Positions 1-11,604 of a DNA stretch of 64,000 nt are shown here, piece after piece. The stretch comes from Lunularia cruciata (lineage: Eukaryota; Streptophyta; Marchantiopsida; Lunulariales; Lunulariaceae), in the NCBI GenBank assembly GCA_948567375.1, contig OX419759.1, positions 55,642,593 through 55,706,592 on the forward strand, given 5' to 3'. Position 1 is the first letter of the stretch. Every line of letters begins with the position of its first letter. Both the position numbers and the translations under genes were made by a program. The notes under the pieces are model-generated. The model was given only the letters and a program-made list of their open reading frames with translations, was not told the origin of the DNA and searched no databases.

Positions 1-131
1 AGGATCAAGAGGTGTTGCCCAAGAGAGCGGATCACCCCTCTTGGAAGAACATGGGCTACTAAGATTGAGTAACTTTGAGGAGAGACAATATGGTGTAATT
101 GGTAAATTAGGAGTGCTAGAGGGAGGATGGA

Positions 132-555
132 ATGGAGGCTCCAAGAGGACAATATCCAGCACTTCACTATCCATTCTTGAATCCATTCCACATCAAGATT
201 ATGTACATTCAGTGTGAGCAAGTGAGAGTGTATCTAGTTTTTCACTTCGGAGCAGAGTTCATAGATATAGTAGTGAATTTGCCATACTCAATGATTCTAC
301 CTATAGTGATTTATGATAGAGAGTGGGATTTGATAATTTACATTTTGTTGTGATGGATTTGAATGTCCCATATCCTTTCCCTTTTAACACTCAAGTAGAA
401 ATTCGTTATGTAGTGAGACCGAAAGTGATGTTTAGAGATTTCATGGTCAAGAATTTTGGTGAGGAATATTATCAACAAGTGGTAGCTTCTGAGGTCCCAA
501 TGGTAGTTCCAATAGTTCATGCGCCCTCCAGAGTGATCATATTAACTCTCTATTG
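132..555 (+). pseudogene. Possible extra ORF upstream of Gy-D1 gag
   Basis: Two overlapping open frames (132-353 and 323-556) can be read as one frame of about 140 codons with a single frameshift near 330. The translation is rich in aromatic and aliphatic residues, with no zinc knuckle, protease or other motif I know. It lies between the missing 5' LTR and the gag start at 591, so it may be a 5' ORF or merely leader sequence that is open by chance. No function can be assigned. Confidence 0.25.
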
Positions 556-590
556 AAGTAGACAATAGCAATTGAGTGTTACAACAACCA

Positions 591-1711
591 TGGATCCGCA
601 ATTGCAGGAGTTGGTGCAAGGAATGCGAGGGATGTTGAACATTTTGAGAGATTAAGATGACCATAAAGGCATTACAAAATCAATTGTAGATCCTCAGGAA
701 TGATCAAGCAATGCAAGAAGAAGAGCCATCTCAAAACCCAATACCTACGATTGAAGTTCTTGGAGAGGCACCCGTGCCTACAAACCGTATCAACGATGAA
801 GCCACATTCTTACTCCGGATGAAGAAGACCTACAACATCAAGCCTTACAAGGAGCAACATACGATGGGAGTAGTGGAGAACAGGATCTTGAGAATGAATC
901 AATATTTCCAGTTGTTCTCAACAGAGATCACCGAGCATACTGCAAGCGTGTTTGCATGTGGGTACTTGACTGATAAAGCTCTCATATGGTATGATGCTTG
1001 GGAATGATCCATGTTAGCAGAGAGAAGGGAGGTCACACGGACAACAATGCAAGAAGGATTGCTGAAAAATTTCCAATCGGTGGATTTTTTGTAGATGGCC
1101 CGGATCTGACTATGTGGATTGAAACAAAAGAACAATGTGCAAGAGTATGTGGAGGCATTTTTGTATCTACAAGTCACAATAACCAACATGAGTCCAGTAG
1201 AGGTTATTGACAATTTCAAATGAGGCTTGAAGGAGCGGATTCGCCAAGAAGTCATGGTACAAAATGCTCGCATAATATTTGAAGCCATTGCTTGTGCACA
1301 AAGAGAGCAAGAGCATTGAGTGGAGGTGAAGGAGTAGTTCCACCTCAACATTATCAAGCAGAAATGCCACCCATGGTTGGACCAATACCAATGGAACTGG
1401 GCAACCTTTGGTTTCAAGACCAAGGAGCACAACTGCTTCAAGGAGAATGGGGACGGATAGAAGAATGGAGAGATGGAGTCCCACAAGGAGAAGGAACTCG
1501 AGAAGAACAACGTCATTGTTACAATTGTGGTTGTATTGGGTATATATCTACCAATTGTCATGCTCGGCTTCCTAGAGGCCCTTGGCCTTCATATAGGCGA
1601 TCTTGGAACAACATGGAGAGATGCATTGAAGAGGAGGAGGTGGAAATCACTCAGAAAATGAAGATCACCAGTAAATGTACCTCGTGCATTACTAGCTCAA
1701 TAAGGAAATAG
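591..1711 (+). pseudogene. gag: Gy-D1 gag, broken
   Basis: Structural capsid/nucleocapsid protein of the retroelement. A plausible start is the ATG at 591. The stretch at 711-1007 has the helical Gag pattern ending in a TDKALIWYDAW-like motif, typical of plant Gypsy Gag. Frames are then shifted near 1007 and again before 1292. A zinc knuckle is visible near 1518-1560 as CYNCGCIGYISTNC, where the His of CX2CX4HX4C has become Tyr, which a CAT to TAT transition would explain. The gene is non-functional as it stands. Confidence 0.7.
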
Positions 1712-1756
1712 AAAAGCAAGGGAAGGAAGAAGACGAGCGCACAAAGGTACTAAAAG

Positions 1757-2220
1757 GCAACCTCACAATTGATTGTAGTGAATGGAGTCCTAGAAAGCAA
1801 TCAAGTGAGAGTGTTAATAGATTCAGGAGCAATAGAGAATTTCTTGTCTCACTCTATTGCAATAAGATTGGGAATGGATCTAGAGAGAGATGAGAGTGAA
1901 GAAGTAGAGTTATCTAATGGGCAAATAGAGAGGATTGAATCATTACCTAGATGGGTAACTCTCTCTATAGGAAAATATCAGGAAGCAATTGAGTGGTGAG
2001 TGATACAATTAGCTATGATGATGCAATCTTAGGTATGCCATGGATAGAGCATTACAACCCTATGGTAGATTGTAGGAAGAAAGTAGTGAGAACCCACCAA
2101 TGGTCGATCATTGGGGTTAAAGAAAAATCACACATGCAAGAATTGCCTCTCTATGTCATAGGAACAATAACTATTTGTAAGAACGATAGGTGTTTCATGG
2201 GTCTAATAAGAGAAGTCTAG
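1757..2220 (+). pseudogene. Gy-D1 aspartic protease (retropepsin)
   Basis: The frame from 1769 contains VLIDSGAIENFLS, the retropepsin active-site signature with DSG intact, followed by the expected IRLGM segment. After a stop near 1997 the flap-distal half continues at 1993-2220 with the ILGMPWIEHYNP motif, the usual end of plant Gypsy proteases (ILGMPWL..HNP). The enzyme would process the polyprotein, but the frame break inactivates it. Confidence 0.75.
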
Positions 2221-2235
2221 AGTGCATACCTTGAT

Positions 2236-3050
2236 GGAAAAATTCTTGAGAAATTGAAGGATGTGGTGAATGAGTTTCAAGATGTCTTTCCTGATGATCT
2301 ATCCTCAAGATTACCACCAAAAAGGAGAGTAGATCATAAAATTGAGACAATCCTAGGGAAGGCACCTCCTTGTAAGGCCCCATATCGCCTATCACCTCAT
2401 GAGTTGGAGGATTGCAAGAATCAAATTGAGGATATGTTGTAGAAAAGGTTCATCCAATCTAGCGTATCACTATATGGGGCTCTGGTCTTGTTTGTGAAGA
2501 AGAAGGACGATACAATGTGCATGTGCATTGACTATTAGGGTCTCAATCAACAAATAATGAAGACCAAATAAATACCCCTTACCTCGCATGTATGATGTAT
2601 TTGATCAACTCAATGGAGCAAGACACTTCACTAAACTAGATTTGCATAGCGGTTACAATCAAATCCAAATTGTAGAGGAGGAGATGTACAAGACTGCATT
2701 TCAAACCAGGTATGGCCACTTTGAGTATCTCGTGATGCCTTTCGGTCTCAGAACGCACCTGCCACTTTCATGAGTTTAATGAATGATATATTTTGTCCAT
2801 ATTTGGATAAGTCTATCATTGTCTTTATGGATGACATCTTAGTATATAGTAGTACAATGACGGAACACAAACAACATCTACAAGAAGTCCTCCAGATTCT
2901 AAGACAAAATCGATTGTATGCCAAAATCTCAAAGTGTGAGTTTGGCAAGTCTAAAGTAGACTACTTGAGGCATAGAGTAAGTGCAGAGTGTATTCAAATA
3001 TTGATAAATAAAATAAAGGTCATTCAAAATGGAGTGTGCCAAAAGATCTG
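2236..3050 (+). pseudogene. Gy-D1 reverse transcriptase
   Basis: RT fingers and palm are recognisable: a FQDVFPDDL entry motif, the [11 protein letters not shown] motif near 2634, the [13 protein letters not shown] motif near 2710 and the catalytic FMDDILVY near 2824. In-frame stops (for example in the CIDY.GLN segment near 2535) and frameshifts near 2570 and 2750 disrupt it. All hallmark RT motifs are present in the right order, so identity is secure although function is lost. Confidence 0.85.
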
Positions 3051-3061
3051 ACTCAACTCAA

Positions 3062-3640
3062 GAGCTTTTTGGGGTTGACGGGATTCTATTGTCAATTTGT
3101 CAAGGACTTCTCTAAGGTTGCACAGCCTTTAACAACACTAATTGGCAAGGGAAGAAGTGGACATGGGGAACCGCACAAGAGTTGTCCTTTCAAGAATTGA
3201 AAGCCACCTTGCTACATGCACCAATCTTGAAGTGGTATGACCCAAAACGTCCAATCAAGTTGGCTACAAATGCATCAGGTGTAGCAATAGGAGTAGTCCT
3301 ACAACAAGAGTGGCATGACGGATGACATATAATTGCATATTTCTCTCAAAAGTTGTTACTAGTAGAACACAACTACCACACCACAAAACAAGAAGAGTTG
3401 GCCATTGTCCTTGCAACCAAGCATTGGAAGCACTATTTGGGTGAGAAGGCATTTGTAGTAGAGATAGACCACAAACCTCTAGTCTACCTCAAGACACAAA
3501 AGGATCTATCTCGTCGCCAAATTTGATGGGCAGAGTGGCTACAACACTTCAACATGATAATCACCTACGTGGAAGGTAAGAAGCAACTTGCAAATGCATT
3601 CACTCACATGCCAATGGCAAACAACTTGGTGGCAGAGGTT
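3062..3640 (+). pseudogene. Gy-D1 RNase H and connection
   Basis: After RT the frame resumes as KSFWGLTGFYCQFVKDFS, the tether region. The RNase H core follows: LATNASGVAIG (the first Asp of the usual TDAS is Asn here), QEELAIV carrying the Glu, and IDHKPLVYL carrying a third acid. It ends with the ANAFTHMP segment, where the family usually has ADALSR. Several in-frame stops are present. It would degrade RNA of the RNA-DNA hybrid during reverse transcription; this copy has lost a catalytic acid. Confidence 0.75.
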
Positions 3641-3739
3641 AAGATTAACCTTGAATTCTGGCTAGAGATTTGGCTACTACAAAAATTGACCCATAGATTG
3701 TAGAAGCGCAATCATCCAAAGGCATCACTAGCACCCAAG

Positions 3740-4850
3740 GACTCACCTTTTGTGATGGCAGATTATGGATCCCAAATGTCCCAAAAAATTATGCACCACC
3801 ATTCTAGCGGAATGTCATGATTTGACCATTGTAGGTCATGTCGGAGTGGACAAGACCTTGGATGCAGTCCAACACCATTACTATTGGCCCAAGATGAGCA
3901 ACAACGTAATGGACTATGTGCACAATTGCCTTATTTGTCGACAGAACAAAGCTCTTGCATGGCTCCTGCATGGCTCTTGCAACCTCACCCCACTCTTACA
4001 CAATGTTGGGAACAAGTGAATATGGATCTCATCTGTGAATTACCCAAGACCATATTAGAGTTTGACTCCATCTTGGTCTTTGTGGATCGGCTCAAAAAAA
4101 TGATTCATGTACACCCTACCACCAAGGATGTGACCGATCCACAACTAGCTCAATTATACTTAGATGCAATCTTCTCTCACCATGGCTTGTCTCAAGTACT
4201 CATCACCTATAGAAGCACTCAATTCACCAATTTGTTTTGGCGAACCTTCTTTGGTTTCTTCAAAACCAAGTTGACCATGTCCACATCTTACCACCCACAA
4301 ACAGATGGACAAATAGAGTGGGCTAATTGCACTATTGAAGACATGTTACACGACTTCACCTTAGAAGAGCAAGAGAGGTGGGACACCCTACTCCCGTTGG
4401 TGGAATTTGCTTATAGCAATTTAGTGAATGCATCCACCCAGGTCACTCTATTCTTCCTCATGTATGGTGAGCATCCCTTCACACCTTCTACCTTGTTGAA
4501 GATCCGTCCGGTGGCTACCAAGGTTGATGTAATCAACACATTTGTTTCTAGAATCCAACAAGGTGTGGATTATTACAAATTGCACAAAATCAACAGAAGC
4601 AGTATGTTGATGCACACCGTAAGCACATGGAATTCAATGGGGATTAGGTGTGGCTATTGAAAACCAACCTCACATTTGTTGGACCTCATAAACTCAGACC
4701 TTGTTTTATTGGGCCTTTTTCAATTCTTTGTCGAGTCAGCACTATGGCCTAGCACCTTGAGCTACCACCACACATGAAGATCCATCTAGTGTTCCATGTT
4801 TCCCTACTATGCAAATATGCTCCCCAATCAGGCATGTGTCATTAATGCCA
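3740..4850 (+). pseudogene. Gy-D1 integrase, catalytic Asp lost
   Basis: The N-terminal HHCC zinc-binding domain reads through VGHVGVDKTLDAVQHHYYWP and CLICRQNK (about 3830-3945). A frameshift follows, then the catalytic core at about 4015-4420: NMDLICELP with the first Asp, ITYRSTQFT where the second Asp of the usual SDRDTQF has become Tyr, and YHPQTDGQIEWAN with the terminal Glu. A GPF segment (about 4710-4800) follows. The damaged DDE triad and the frameshift make it inactive. Confidence 0.82.
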
Positions 4851-4859
4851 CACAAGACA

Positions 4860-5093
4860 TTCGACCTTGTCCGACACTCATTGATGGCATGGAGGAATAT
4901 GAAGTAGAGCGTATTCTCCAAAAATGCATGTGTGGTACTCGCCATCCACGGGTGGACTATCTAGTCTAGTGGAAAGGTTACCTCCTCTGTGAAGCAACCT
5001 GGGAGCTTGCTGCCAATTTGACACATGCACCAGTGTTGGTGCAAGCATTTGAGCAACAACTGCACAACGAGGGCGTCTCAAAAGGAGTAAGGT
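4860..5093 (+). pseudogene. Gy-D1 chromodomain
   Basis: The translation around 4887-5050 reads YEVERILQKC, then VDYLV-stop-WKGY, then EATWELAANL. This is the classic chromodomain pattern (E.E.IL, Y.VKWKGY, TWEP..NL) found at the C terminus of chromovirus integrases, where it binds methylated histone tails or chromatin proteins. One TAG replaces the residue before WKGY. It places Gy-D among the chromoviruses. Confidence 0.85.
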
Positions 5094-5094
5094 T

Positions 5095-5841
5095 TGTAAT
5101 ACCAAGAGCTAGCCATATGATCTAGATTTGAAATTTGGTTTGGTAACATCTAGAATAATGTTATACATGATGGTAAAAATAGATCAGATAAAAGTATCAC
5201 CAAAAGAGTCCTTCTACTAATAAGGTAAAAATCAAAATAGATTTGAAAACCTTAGAACCAATAACTAAACATATTATTTAAAGGTGAGAATTGGGTTGGA
5301 AACATCTAGAGTTACACATGATAGACTGAATAGATCAGAAAGAAGTATCACCAAAAGAGTATTTTTACTAATAGAGTTGGAACCAAAAATGCCTAAAATC
5401 TTTGAAAGCAATTTTGGAAGCCTAAACGGATGAATTAGACCTCAAAAATATGCAAATCCTTCTCCTAATGGAGAAAAGGTTGGCATTCTCTCCCCCTTGC
5501 TTTGTCTCATAGAGAGCTTTCCAACGGTACCTCACCCACGTGATTCTGAGATTCCTACAAGAAGATTCTCTAAAAGATTCCATCTGGTCAAAGCTTATTT
5601 GACCAACCAGATAGGACCAGGTTCTTCATGTCACCCATCCAAGTAAGTAATCCAAGGGTGGAGCTTGTTGACATGTCCTCTATTTGTGTGCCTAATCCTA
5701 TGGTGGAGCTTCATTGGAGGAGATCTTCTTTGTCTTTATAATAAAGAGAAGGTGCTCCATTGGAGCACGGAGTTTGAGTGTGAAAATGTGGGTTTCTCAT
5801 TGTGTGTTTCTCTATAGGTCTCCTATCCTTGGAGTATGACA
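5095..5841 (+). repeat. Gy-D1 3' LTR (747 bp) with upstream purine tract
   Basis: It begins TGTAATACCA and ends GGAGTATGACA. The boundaries were set by comparison with the inverted solo LTR at 9886-10639, which shares the same start, middle and end. Immediately upstream AAAAGGAGTAAGG (about 5080-5092) is a purine-rich second-strand primer site. The right flank is Gy-A LTR sequence, so the element lies within Gy-A1. The target duplication cannot be checked because the left end is outside the window. Confidence 0.85.
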
Positions 5842-6037
5842 ACAAGCCAAGTTAACCATTTTCAAGAAGTTGCTCACTTGGCGTGCAAGCTCAACTAGCT
5901 GGAAGCTTCTAGAAGTTACCTACTCGGGATGCAAGCTAAGCTAGCATACATGCTTTTGGAATATTCTAGGCTAATTTGTCCTATTTGCTATCTTGTTAGC
6001 TCAAATAAAATTTGTCATTAAATTCCATATTGTTACA
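5842..6037 (-). repeat. Gy-A1 3' LTR, truncated by Gy-D1 insertion
   Basis: Only about 196 bp of the LTR remain. The plus-strand text ends in CCATATTGTTACA, the reverse complement of the conserved Gy-A LTR start (TGTAACAATATGG). The rest was displaced by Gy-D1 and lies left of the window. Adjacent TATTCCCCCGCAG (6038-6050) is the reverse of the G-rich polypurine tract. Confidence 0.85.
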
Positions 6038-6054
6038 TATTCCCCCGCAGCTAG

Positions 6055-7300
6055 TTGGTGACGTCCTCATCGCCATTGAAGTTTCAAACTCTTGGATGGT
6101 CATTTGTGCATTTTGGAAATGAGAAAGAGGTTCCCATATGGCATCATGAAAGAGATACCTTTTCTAAAGGACCTTTTACTCTGTATGTTGTCGAAGGCCT
6201 TGTTGAATGTAGCAACGTGCAAGGATACAATCAACTTCATACTCCTCATGATCATTGATAGGGACAAGAGGAGAAGGAGGTTGGACTCAATAGGAAAAAG
6301 AAGATGGATTAAGGACAAAGGGTTTCAACTTGGAAATATGAAAGATAGGGTGGATGCACATATGAATGTTGCTTATCAAGGCAAGTTGATAAGCAACAAG
6401 AGAAATGATTTGTGTGACCTCAAAGGATCTTATCCAACTAAGAGCAAGTTTACGAACTTGGGTATCAAGTGGGAGGGGTAGGTTACTAGACAAGAGCATG
6501 ACTTTAGCACCAACTTGAAAGGTGAGATCACGATGATGGTGGTCTGCATATTGTTTTTGATGATTTTGGCAACAAGGAGGTGAGATTTGGCTTGTTGGAG
6601 GGATTGGGAAATGGTGGTCAAGAACATTGAAGTATGAGGGACATGAGATGGAAGAGGAGCAAGAAGGGAATTTGGAACAAGTGGATCTTGGCCAAAATTG
6701 AGGAAGAAAGGAGAGAATCTAGTGCTTGTTTATTTGGAATTATTGCATGCAAACTCCACAACTACAAGATAGTCATCCCAACCGGTATGATGAACATTGA
6801 CAAAGGCACAAAGCATATCCTCCAAGGTGCAATTAGCACATTCAATTTACCCATCAGTTTGAGGATGATAGGCCATGGACAAAGCAAGCTTGGGGCCAAG
6901 TATTTGGAAGAGTGCTTGCCAAAACTACCCAATGAAGCAAGGATTACAGTCAAAGATGAGTACATGCGGCATCCAATGATGCTTGAATACATTGTTGAAT
7001 AGATCTATGCCAAGGTTGGAGCATCCATAATATCAACAATTAGTGCCAAATGGATTTTCTTACTTAGCTTATCCACAAACACCACAATGGTTGTGTGACC
7101 TTGCTTTGTCTTGGGCAAGGACGTGATGAGATCTAAGCTTACATGTTCCCAATGAGTAGATGGAATGGAGAGTGGTTGGAGGAGTCCACTTGGTTTTTGG
7201 TTATTGGCTTTGTTGCATTGGCAACTCCTCACATGATGGGACAAACTCTCAAACATCTCATGTCATTTCGGGCCACCACCATTTGCATTGGAGGGTACCC
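6055..7300 (-). pseudogene. Gy-A1 integrase and chromodomain
   Basis: Read on the minus strand, 7256-7005 carries the entry to the integrase core, with VSLDLITSLPKTKQGHTTIVVFVDKLSK containing the first catalytic Asp. The core and C-terminal region continue to about 6490. A chromodomain follows at about 6300-6080, with EEYEVD, a stop-interrupted VLWKGY-like segment and WEPLSHFQNA. The same domains are cleaner in Gy-A2 (51779-52833). Stops and frameshifts abolish function. Confidence 0.75.
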
Positions 7301-7559
7301 AAGGTCTTGTCCACACCCATATGACTAACAATTGGTAAGTTATAGGCTTCTTGAAGGCACACAAGTCAAAGATCACCTTTGGCTAGAATATAGATTTGGT
7401 CTTCATGGAGTAGAAGGCCTTCCTTGTAGGAGAAGATATTGTACTCCTTGTTGTATGCTGCAAGATGACCTTATACCATCTGAAAGAAAGGATCTTGTTG
7501 TATAGCTATTTGAAACTCAATTTGGACTTTTGAGTCAATGGATACCATCAAAATTGCCA

Positions 7560-9104
7560 CTATGATGAGAGGAAGAGACTTCAAATCAAGTCATTGTGAT
7601 AGGGCATTAGGGATGACATGAAACAAACCAAGTTTGTACTCAAGTTTGATGTCAAACAATTGTATTTGTTCCTCCCATCGATGATGTCGACTCTTCATGT
7701 GTTCCAAATGTAGTGTCTACAACAAATCTTGTGATCAGTTTGCATGACCTCTTGTTTCCCCAAAAGATAATGCCTCCATGCCTTGGTGACATATACCATC
7801 GCTAGTTGTTCTTGATCCCAAGCAGAGTAATTTCTTTCTGCTGTATATAGTCTATGAGACACAAAGGCCATGGGATGCAATCCATATGTGAATTCCTGTT
7901 GGAACACGACTCCAATTGCGAAGTTAGACGAATCAAAATCAACCACACATGGTACTTGAGGATCATATGGTTGAAGAATTGGTCTTGAAGACACCATATG
8001 TTTTAGCTTTTGGAATGCTTCTTTGTGCTTGTTAATCCATTGAAAGCTTGAGTTCTTCCCCAAGAGATCAGTCAATGGTGCAACCACATGAGCATAATAA
8101 TGGATGAACCATTGGTAAAAGCTAGCTAATCCATTAAATGCCCGTACTTCAATAGTATCCTTTGGAGTAGGCTAATCAATGATGGCCTTGATTTTCTCCT
8201 CTTCCATCTTGATCCTCTTTGATGAGATCTTGTGACCTAAGAAGGTAACTTCCTTTTACCAAAAGGCACATTTCCACTTCTTGCAATAAAACTTCCACTA
8301 TTGTAGTCATCTTAGGACTTTTTGCATGTGATTCACATGTTCTGTCTTTGTCTTGCTGTAGATTAAGATATCATCTAAGAACACCACCATGTACCGGTCC
8401 AACAGTCCATCCAACAACCAATACGTTTGATCCATGAAGATTAACGGAGCATTAGTGAGCATGAAAGGCAAAACTCTCCATTCAAAATGTCCATACCTTG
8501 TGCAAAAGGCAGTCTTTTGCACATCCTTCTTATCAATAGGAATTTTCCAGTAGCTGGTATGAAGATCCAACCTGGAGAAGTATCATGCTCCACTCAATTG
8601 ATCAAACAAGTCATCAATTTGAGACAAGGGGTATGCATTCTTCATTATTTGTTTATTGAGCCCATGATAATCAATACAAAAACAAAATCTTCTATCCTTC
8701 TTTGGAACAAATAGTACTAGTGCTCTCCAAGGAGATGTTCTATGTTGTATGAAATCCTTCTCCAACAACTCCATGAGTGTTGTTTCCAACTCCTCAAACT
8801 TCTTTGGTAAGAGCCAATAGATTGGTCTACTCATTAGAATACTCCTGGGTAATAACTCAATCTTGAAGGGCATACTATGATTAGAGGGTAATCCCTTTGG
8901 TAGATTATCCAGAAACACATCTACAAACTCTTGAACTATTTGATCAACCATTGTGCAATGAGGCTCCTTAGATTCTCCTTGTGCAATCGGCTTGATCCAC
9001 ACTATAAAAACAGACTTATCTTCCTCCAAAGCTTGCTCTATAGCTACTTCATTGACAAACTTCCCATCTAGGGACTTATCTTCCTTTCTTGACAAACTTC
9101 TCAT
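7560..9104 (-). pseudogene. Gy-A1 reverse transcriptase and RNase H
   Basis: On the minus strand, 9104-8583 covers the RT fingers ([50 protein letters not shown]), and 8570-8307 covers the palm, with LDLHTSYWKIPI, YGHFEWRVLPF and the catalytic VFLDDILIYS. RNase H lies at 8087-7695, with VVDFDSSNFAIG, DQEQLAMV and TDHK. The frame breaks near 8580 and again between 8307 and 8087, so no continuous pol exists. Confidence 0.85.
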
Positions 9105-9230
9105 CTTGGGACTTCTCTTCCTTCAAAGCTTACTCTCTGGTTGCTTTCTTTACAAATTTCCCATCTTGGGGCTTCTATTCTTCCAAAGCTTGCTTTATGG
9201 CTGCTTTCCTTACAAACTTCTCATCTTGGG
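9012..9230 (-). repeat. Gy-A1 60-bp coding repeat between protease and RT (4 units, one partial)
   Basis: Four head-to-tail copies of a unit of about 60 bp. On the minus strand each encodes a variant of KSQDGKFVNKAAIEQALKED. One unit near 9069-9105 is shortened by about 23 bp. Homologous arrays occur at 40865-40975, 45270-45330, 49681-49920 and 56775-57076 with different unit numbers. Confidence 0.8.
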
Positions 9231-9289
9231 ACTGACTATCCTTAGGTGTCTTACTCAAAGGTGCCTGACAACCTAATCAAAAATTTCTA

Positions 9290-11340
9290 CCTTGGTATTG
9301 TACTTGAATTTGTCATCATGTCCAATCAATTGAACCTTATTAGATTCAAGCCAAGGTAGTCCTAGAATGAGATCATAGTGTAGAGATACCACTACAAACC
9401 TCATACACTCCAAATACTATTTCCCAATCTTGAAAGTAATAGGATGTGATGTATAGAATACAAAACCCTTTCTACCATTTGCCATCATCAATCTACTTCT
9501 AGTTACTGGCTTGATAGGAAGACCCTATTCCTTTGCTAATTGCATAGACATGCAATTCTTTGAATTTCCAAAATCAACCAAAATCCTATAACCACGATTA
9601 GATATTGCACCTTGCCAGTGAAGCAAACTTGCATAGGTCAAGCCTTCAATCCCATAGGAACTAATCAAGCTCCCAATAGGCGGCTCAAAACTCCTACTAG
9701 GATTTCTCATTTCTCCAATCATTTGGAATCATCTAGGCAACTTGTCAAGGTCACCCATTTTTGAGTGGACATTTAATGATGCGATGTCCTAATTGGTGAT
9801 AATAAAAAAAACCACCATTTTGTCATAATTTTTCTTTATCTATTATGCCAAGTGGTCTCTATTGAATGGCATCAATTTCCATTAGTGTAATAATCCAAGG
9901 ACAAGAGAACTCTTCAAAAGAGATACAAGAGAGAAAATACAGATTTCACACTCAATCCTCCGATACCCCAAACTAGCACCTTCTCTTTATTATATAGCCA
10001 AGGAGGATCTACTCCAAGGAAGCTCCACCATAGGATTATATACATGGATAGGTGACCTATCAACAAGCTCCACCCTTATATTACTTGCTTAGATGGGTAA
10101 CATGTTGGTCTTGGTCCCATCTGGTTGGTCAAACAGGCTTTGACTAGAGGGAATCTTTTAGGGAATCTTCTTATAAAAATCTCAAAATCACGTGGGTGAG
10201 GTATTGTTGGAAAGCTCTTGGTGAGACAAACCAGGGAGAGGGCAACCTTTTCTCAAGTTTGGGGGGGGGGGGTTAACACATTTTTGAGATCTAATTCATC
10301 CGTTAGGTCTTCCGAAATGGCCTTTGAAGTTTTCAAGCCTATTATGGCTTTTGCCCTATTAGTAGAAGTGCTCTTTTGGTGATACCTTTATCTGATCTAT
10401 ATTCTCCATTATGTGTAACATTCTTCCAGATTTCATTACCCCAAGTTTCACCTCTAGATCCTATGCCTAGTTATTGATTCTAAAGTTTTCAAGCATGTTT
10501 TGGTTTTTGGCCTATTAGTAGAAGTACTCTTTTGGTGATACCTCTAGTTTATCTACTTAGTTCATCATGTATAAAATTCTTCCAAATTTTACCAAACCAA
10601 ATTTCATCTCTAGATCATCTATTTAGCTTTGGTATCATAGTTGGTGTCGGCTCCTCCACTCGTGTGTAATGTATTGGTAGGTTCTATGGAGGTTAAGGGT
10701 GAGACCAAGTTGTTGCAACCAAGGAATCAAAACATTTGGCCAACCGCATGGCTTGCTCCAAGTGTTGTGGCTCTTGCATAGTTACCTCTAATTTGGTTCT
10801 TGACTTCAAGTCCCTCACAAATTGATCCAGAGCTTCAATATATATCTGGAATTTGCATGATGGTGTTCTAGTGTATGATGTAACTTCTTATAGAGCCAAT
10901 GTGTTTCAACTTTGCCAACCTATCCCATGTAGCTTGTGTGGCATTTATAGCTTGGAATTGACTAATTATTGCACTCTTGAATTCTACCCACTCAAGATTA
11001 GTGTAACAATTTGCTATTTAGCTCTCTCCATTTGGAATTGCCACCATAGCTTTGCTAGTCCATCCAATTAGCTAGAAGCCAAAATAATCTACTTTCGCTC
11101 ATTTTGAAGATTGGTAGCTTCAAAATATCATTCACAATCAAACACAAATTCTCCACTACACTTGAAAGATTCTTGCCTTCAAATACCTTATGTATAGGGA
11201 ATTAGATTCAATCTTCTCCTTCTCGAAGTGGTACCCTCTCCACGTGCTCTTGTCATTGATGATCTCGTTCATCCAACAATCAAGTAAAGTGTTTAATTTT
11301 TTTTGCATAGCAATGATAACTCCGGGTATTGCCACCATGG
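9290..11340 (-). pseudogene. gag: Gy-A1 gag and protease, split by a solo LTR
   Basis: The gag N terminus reads on the minus strand from 11338 (MVAIPGVIIAMQKK), followed by degraded Gag to 10640. The solo Gy-D LTR interrupts it at 9886-10639. The zinc-knuckle remnant HQLGHRIIKCPL lies near 9830-9780 with its first cysteines altered. The protease at 9722-9330 contains YRILVDFGNSKNCMS, where the family DSG is changed to DFG. The whole is non-functional. The matching Gy-A2 gag begins at 48318. Confidence 0.75.
9886..10639 (-). repeat. Solo Gy-D LTR (754 bp) inserted in Gy-A1 gag
   Basis: This is the reverse complement of the Gy-D LTR seen at 5095-5841, with clear similarity from start to end but many mismatches. 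There is no internal Gy-D sequence beside it, so it is a solo LTR left by LTR-LTR recombination. Flanks ATTAG (left) and GTTGG (right) are a possible diverged 5-bp target duplication, since uninterrupted Gy-A copies read CCATTGGTGTTGG here. A run of 12 G lies at 10261-10272. Confidence 0.82.
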
Positions 11341-11590
11341 TTGCTACTCTATTACGCCACCTCTAATCTATCTAATTTATTAACACATAGAAGCAACACA
11401 TCCATTATTCTCAATAAGTTACAACCAAAAGCACCAAGGGTTCCTCAAGTATGGTGATCATAGAAAATCTTGCTCAAAGTATGAGTTGATGAATTGTGTG
11501 AAATGATGCTTGGGTAGAACCTGAACACGAAAATCCCAATGGTTTGGCAAAAGTGGATTTGGTAGTCCATAAATTCCATCTATCCGATTC

Positions 11591-11604
11591 TTGCTTTGAT
11601 ACCA
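11591..11604 (-). other. Gy-A1 primer binding site (initiator tRNA-Met type)
   Basis: The minus strand reads TGGTATCAAAGCAA directly inside the 5' LTR. The standard plant initiator tRNA-Met site is TGGTATCAGAGC, so there is one mismatch. Other Gy-A copies carry TGGTATCAGAGC exactly. Confidence 0.85.

Larger units (their letters stand above)
1..5841 (+). mobile_element. Gy-D1: Ty3/Gypsy chromovirus, 5' end outside the window, degenerate
   Basis: A plus-strand LTR retrotransposon. Visible in order are a gag remnant with a zinc knuckle, a retropepsin with DSG, RT with FMDD, RNase H, integrase with a YHPQTDGQ motif, a chromodomain, a purine-rich tract and a 747-bp 3' LTR. The 5' LTR lies left of the window. 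Many stops and frameshifts show it is dead. It sits inside the 3' LTR of Gy-A1: Gy-A LTR sequence resumes directly after base 5841. A solo LTR of the same family lies at 9886-10639 on the other strand, which fixes both LTR ends by comparison. A chromodomain is known in chromoviruses to steer integrase to marked chromatin; that role here is by family. Confidence 0.9.

Noticed and set aside
899..1561. 220-codon minus-strand open frame
   Set aside because: Antisense to the Gy-D1 gag and zinc-knuckle region, with low-complexity antisense composition and no motif. Treated as a shadow of gag.
9012..9230. Tandem 60-bp arrays considered as CRISPR or satellite DNA
   Set aside because: There are no spacers. 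Units are coding, in frame with pol, and occur at the same pol position in each Gy-A copy.
10261..10272. G12 run as a regulatory or G-quadruplex feature
   Set aside because: A single homopolymer in a decayed solo LTR; the Gy-D1 LTR has a C-run instead at a similar place. More likely slippage or an assembly artefact.
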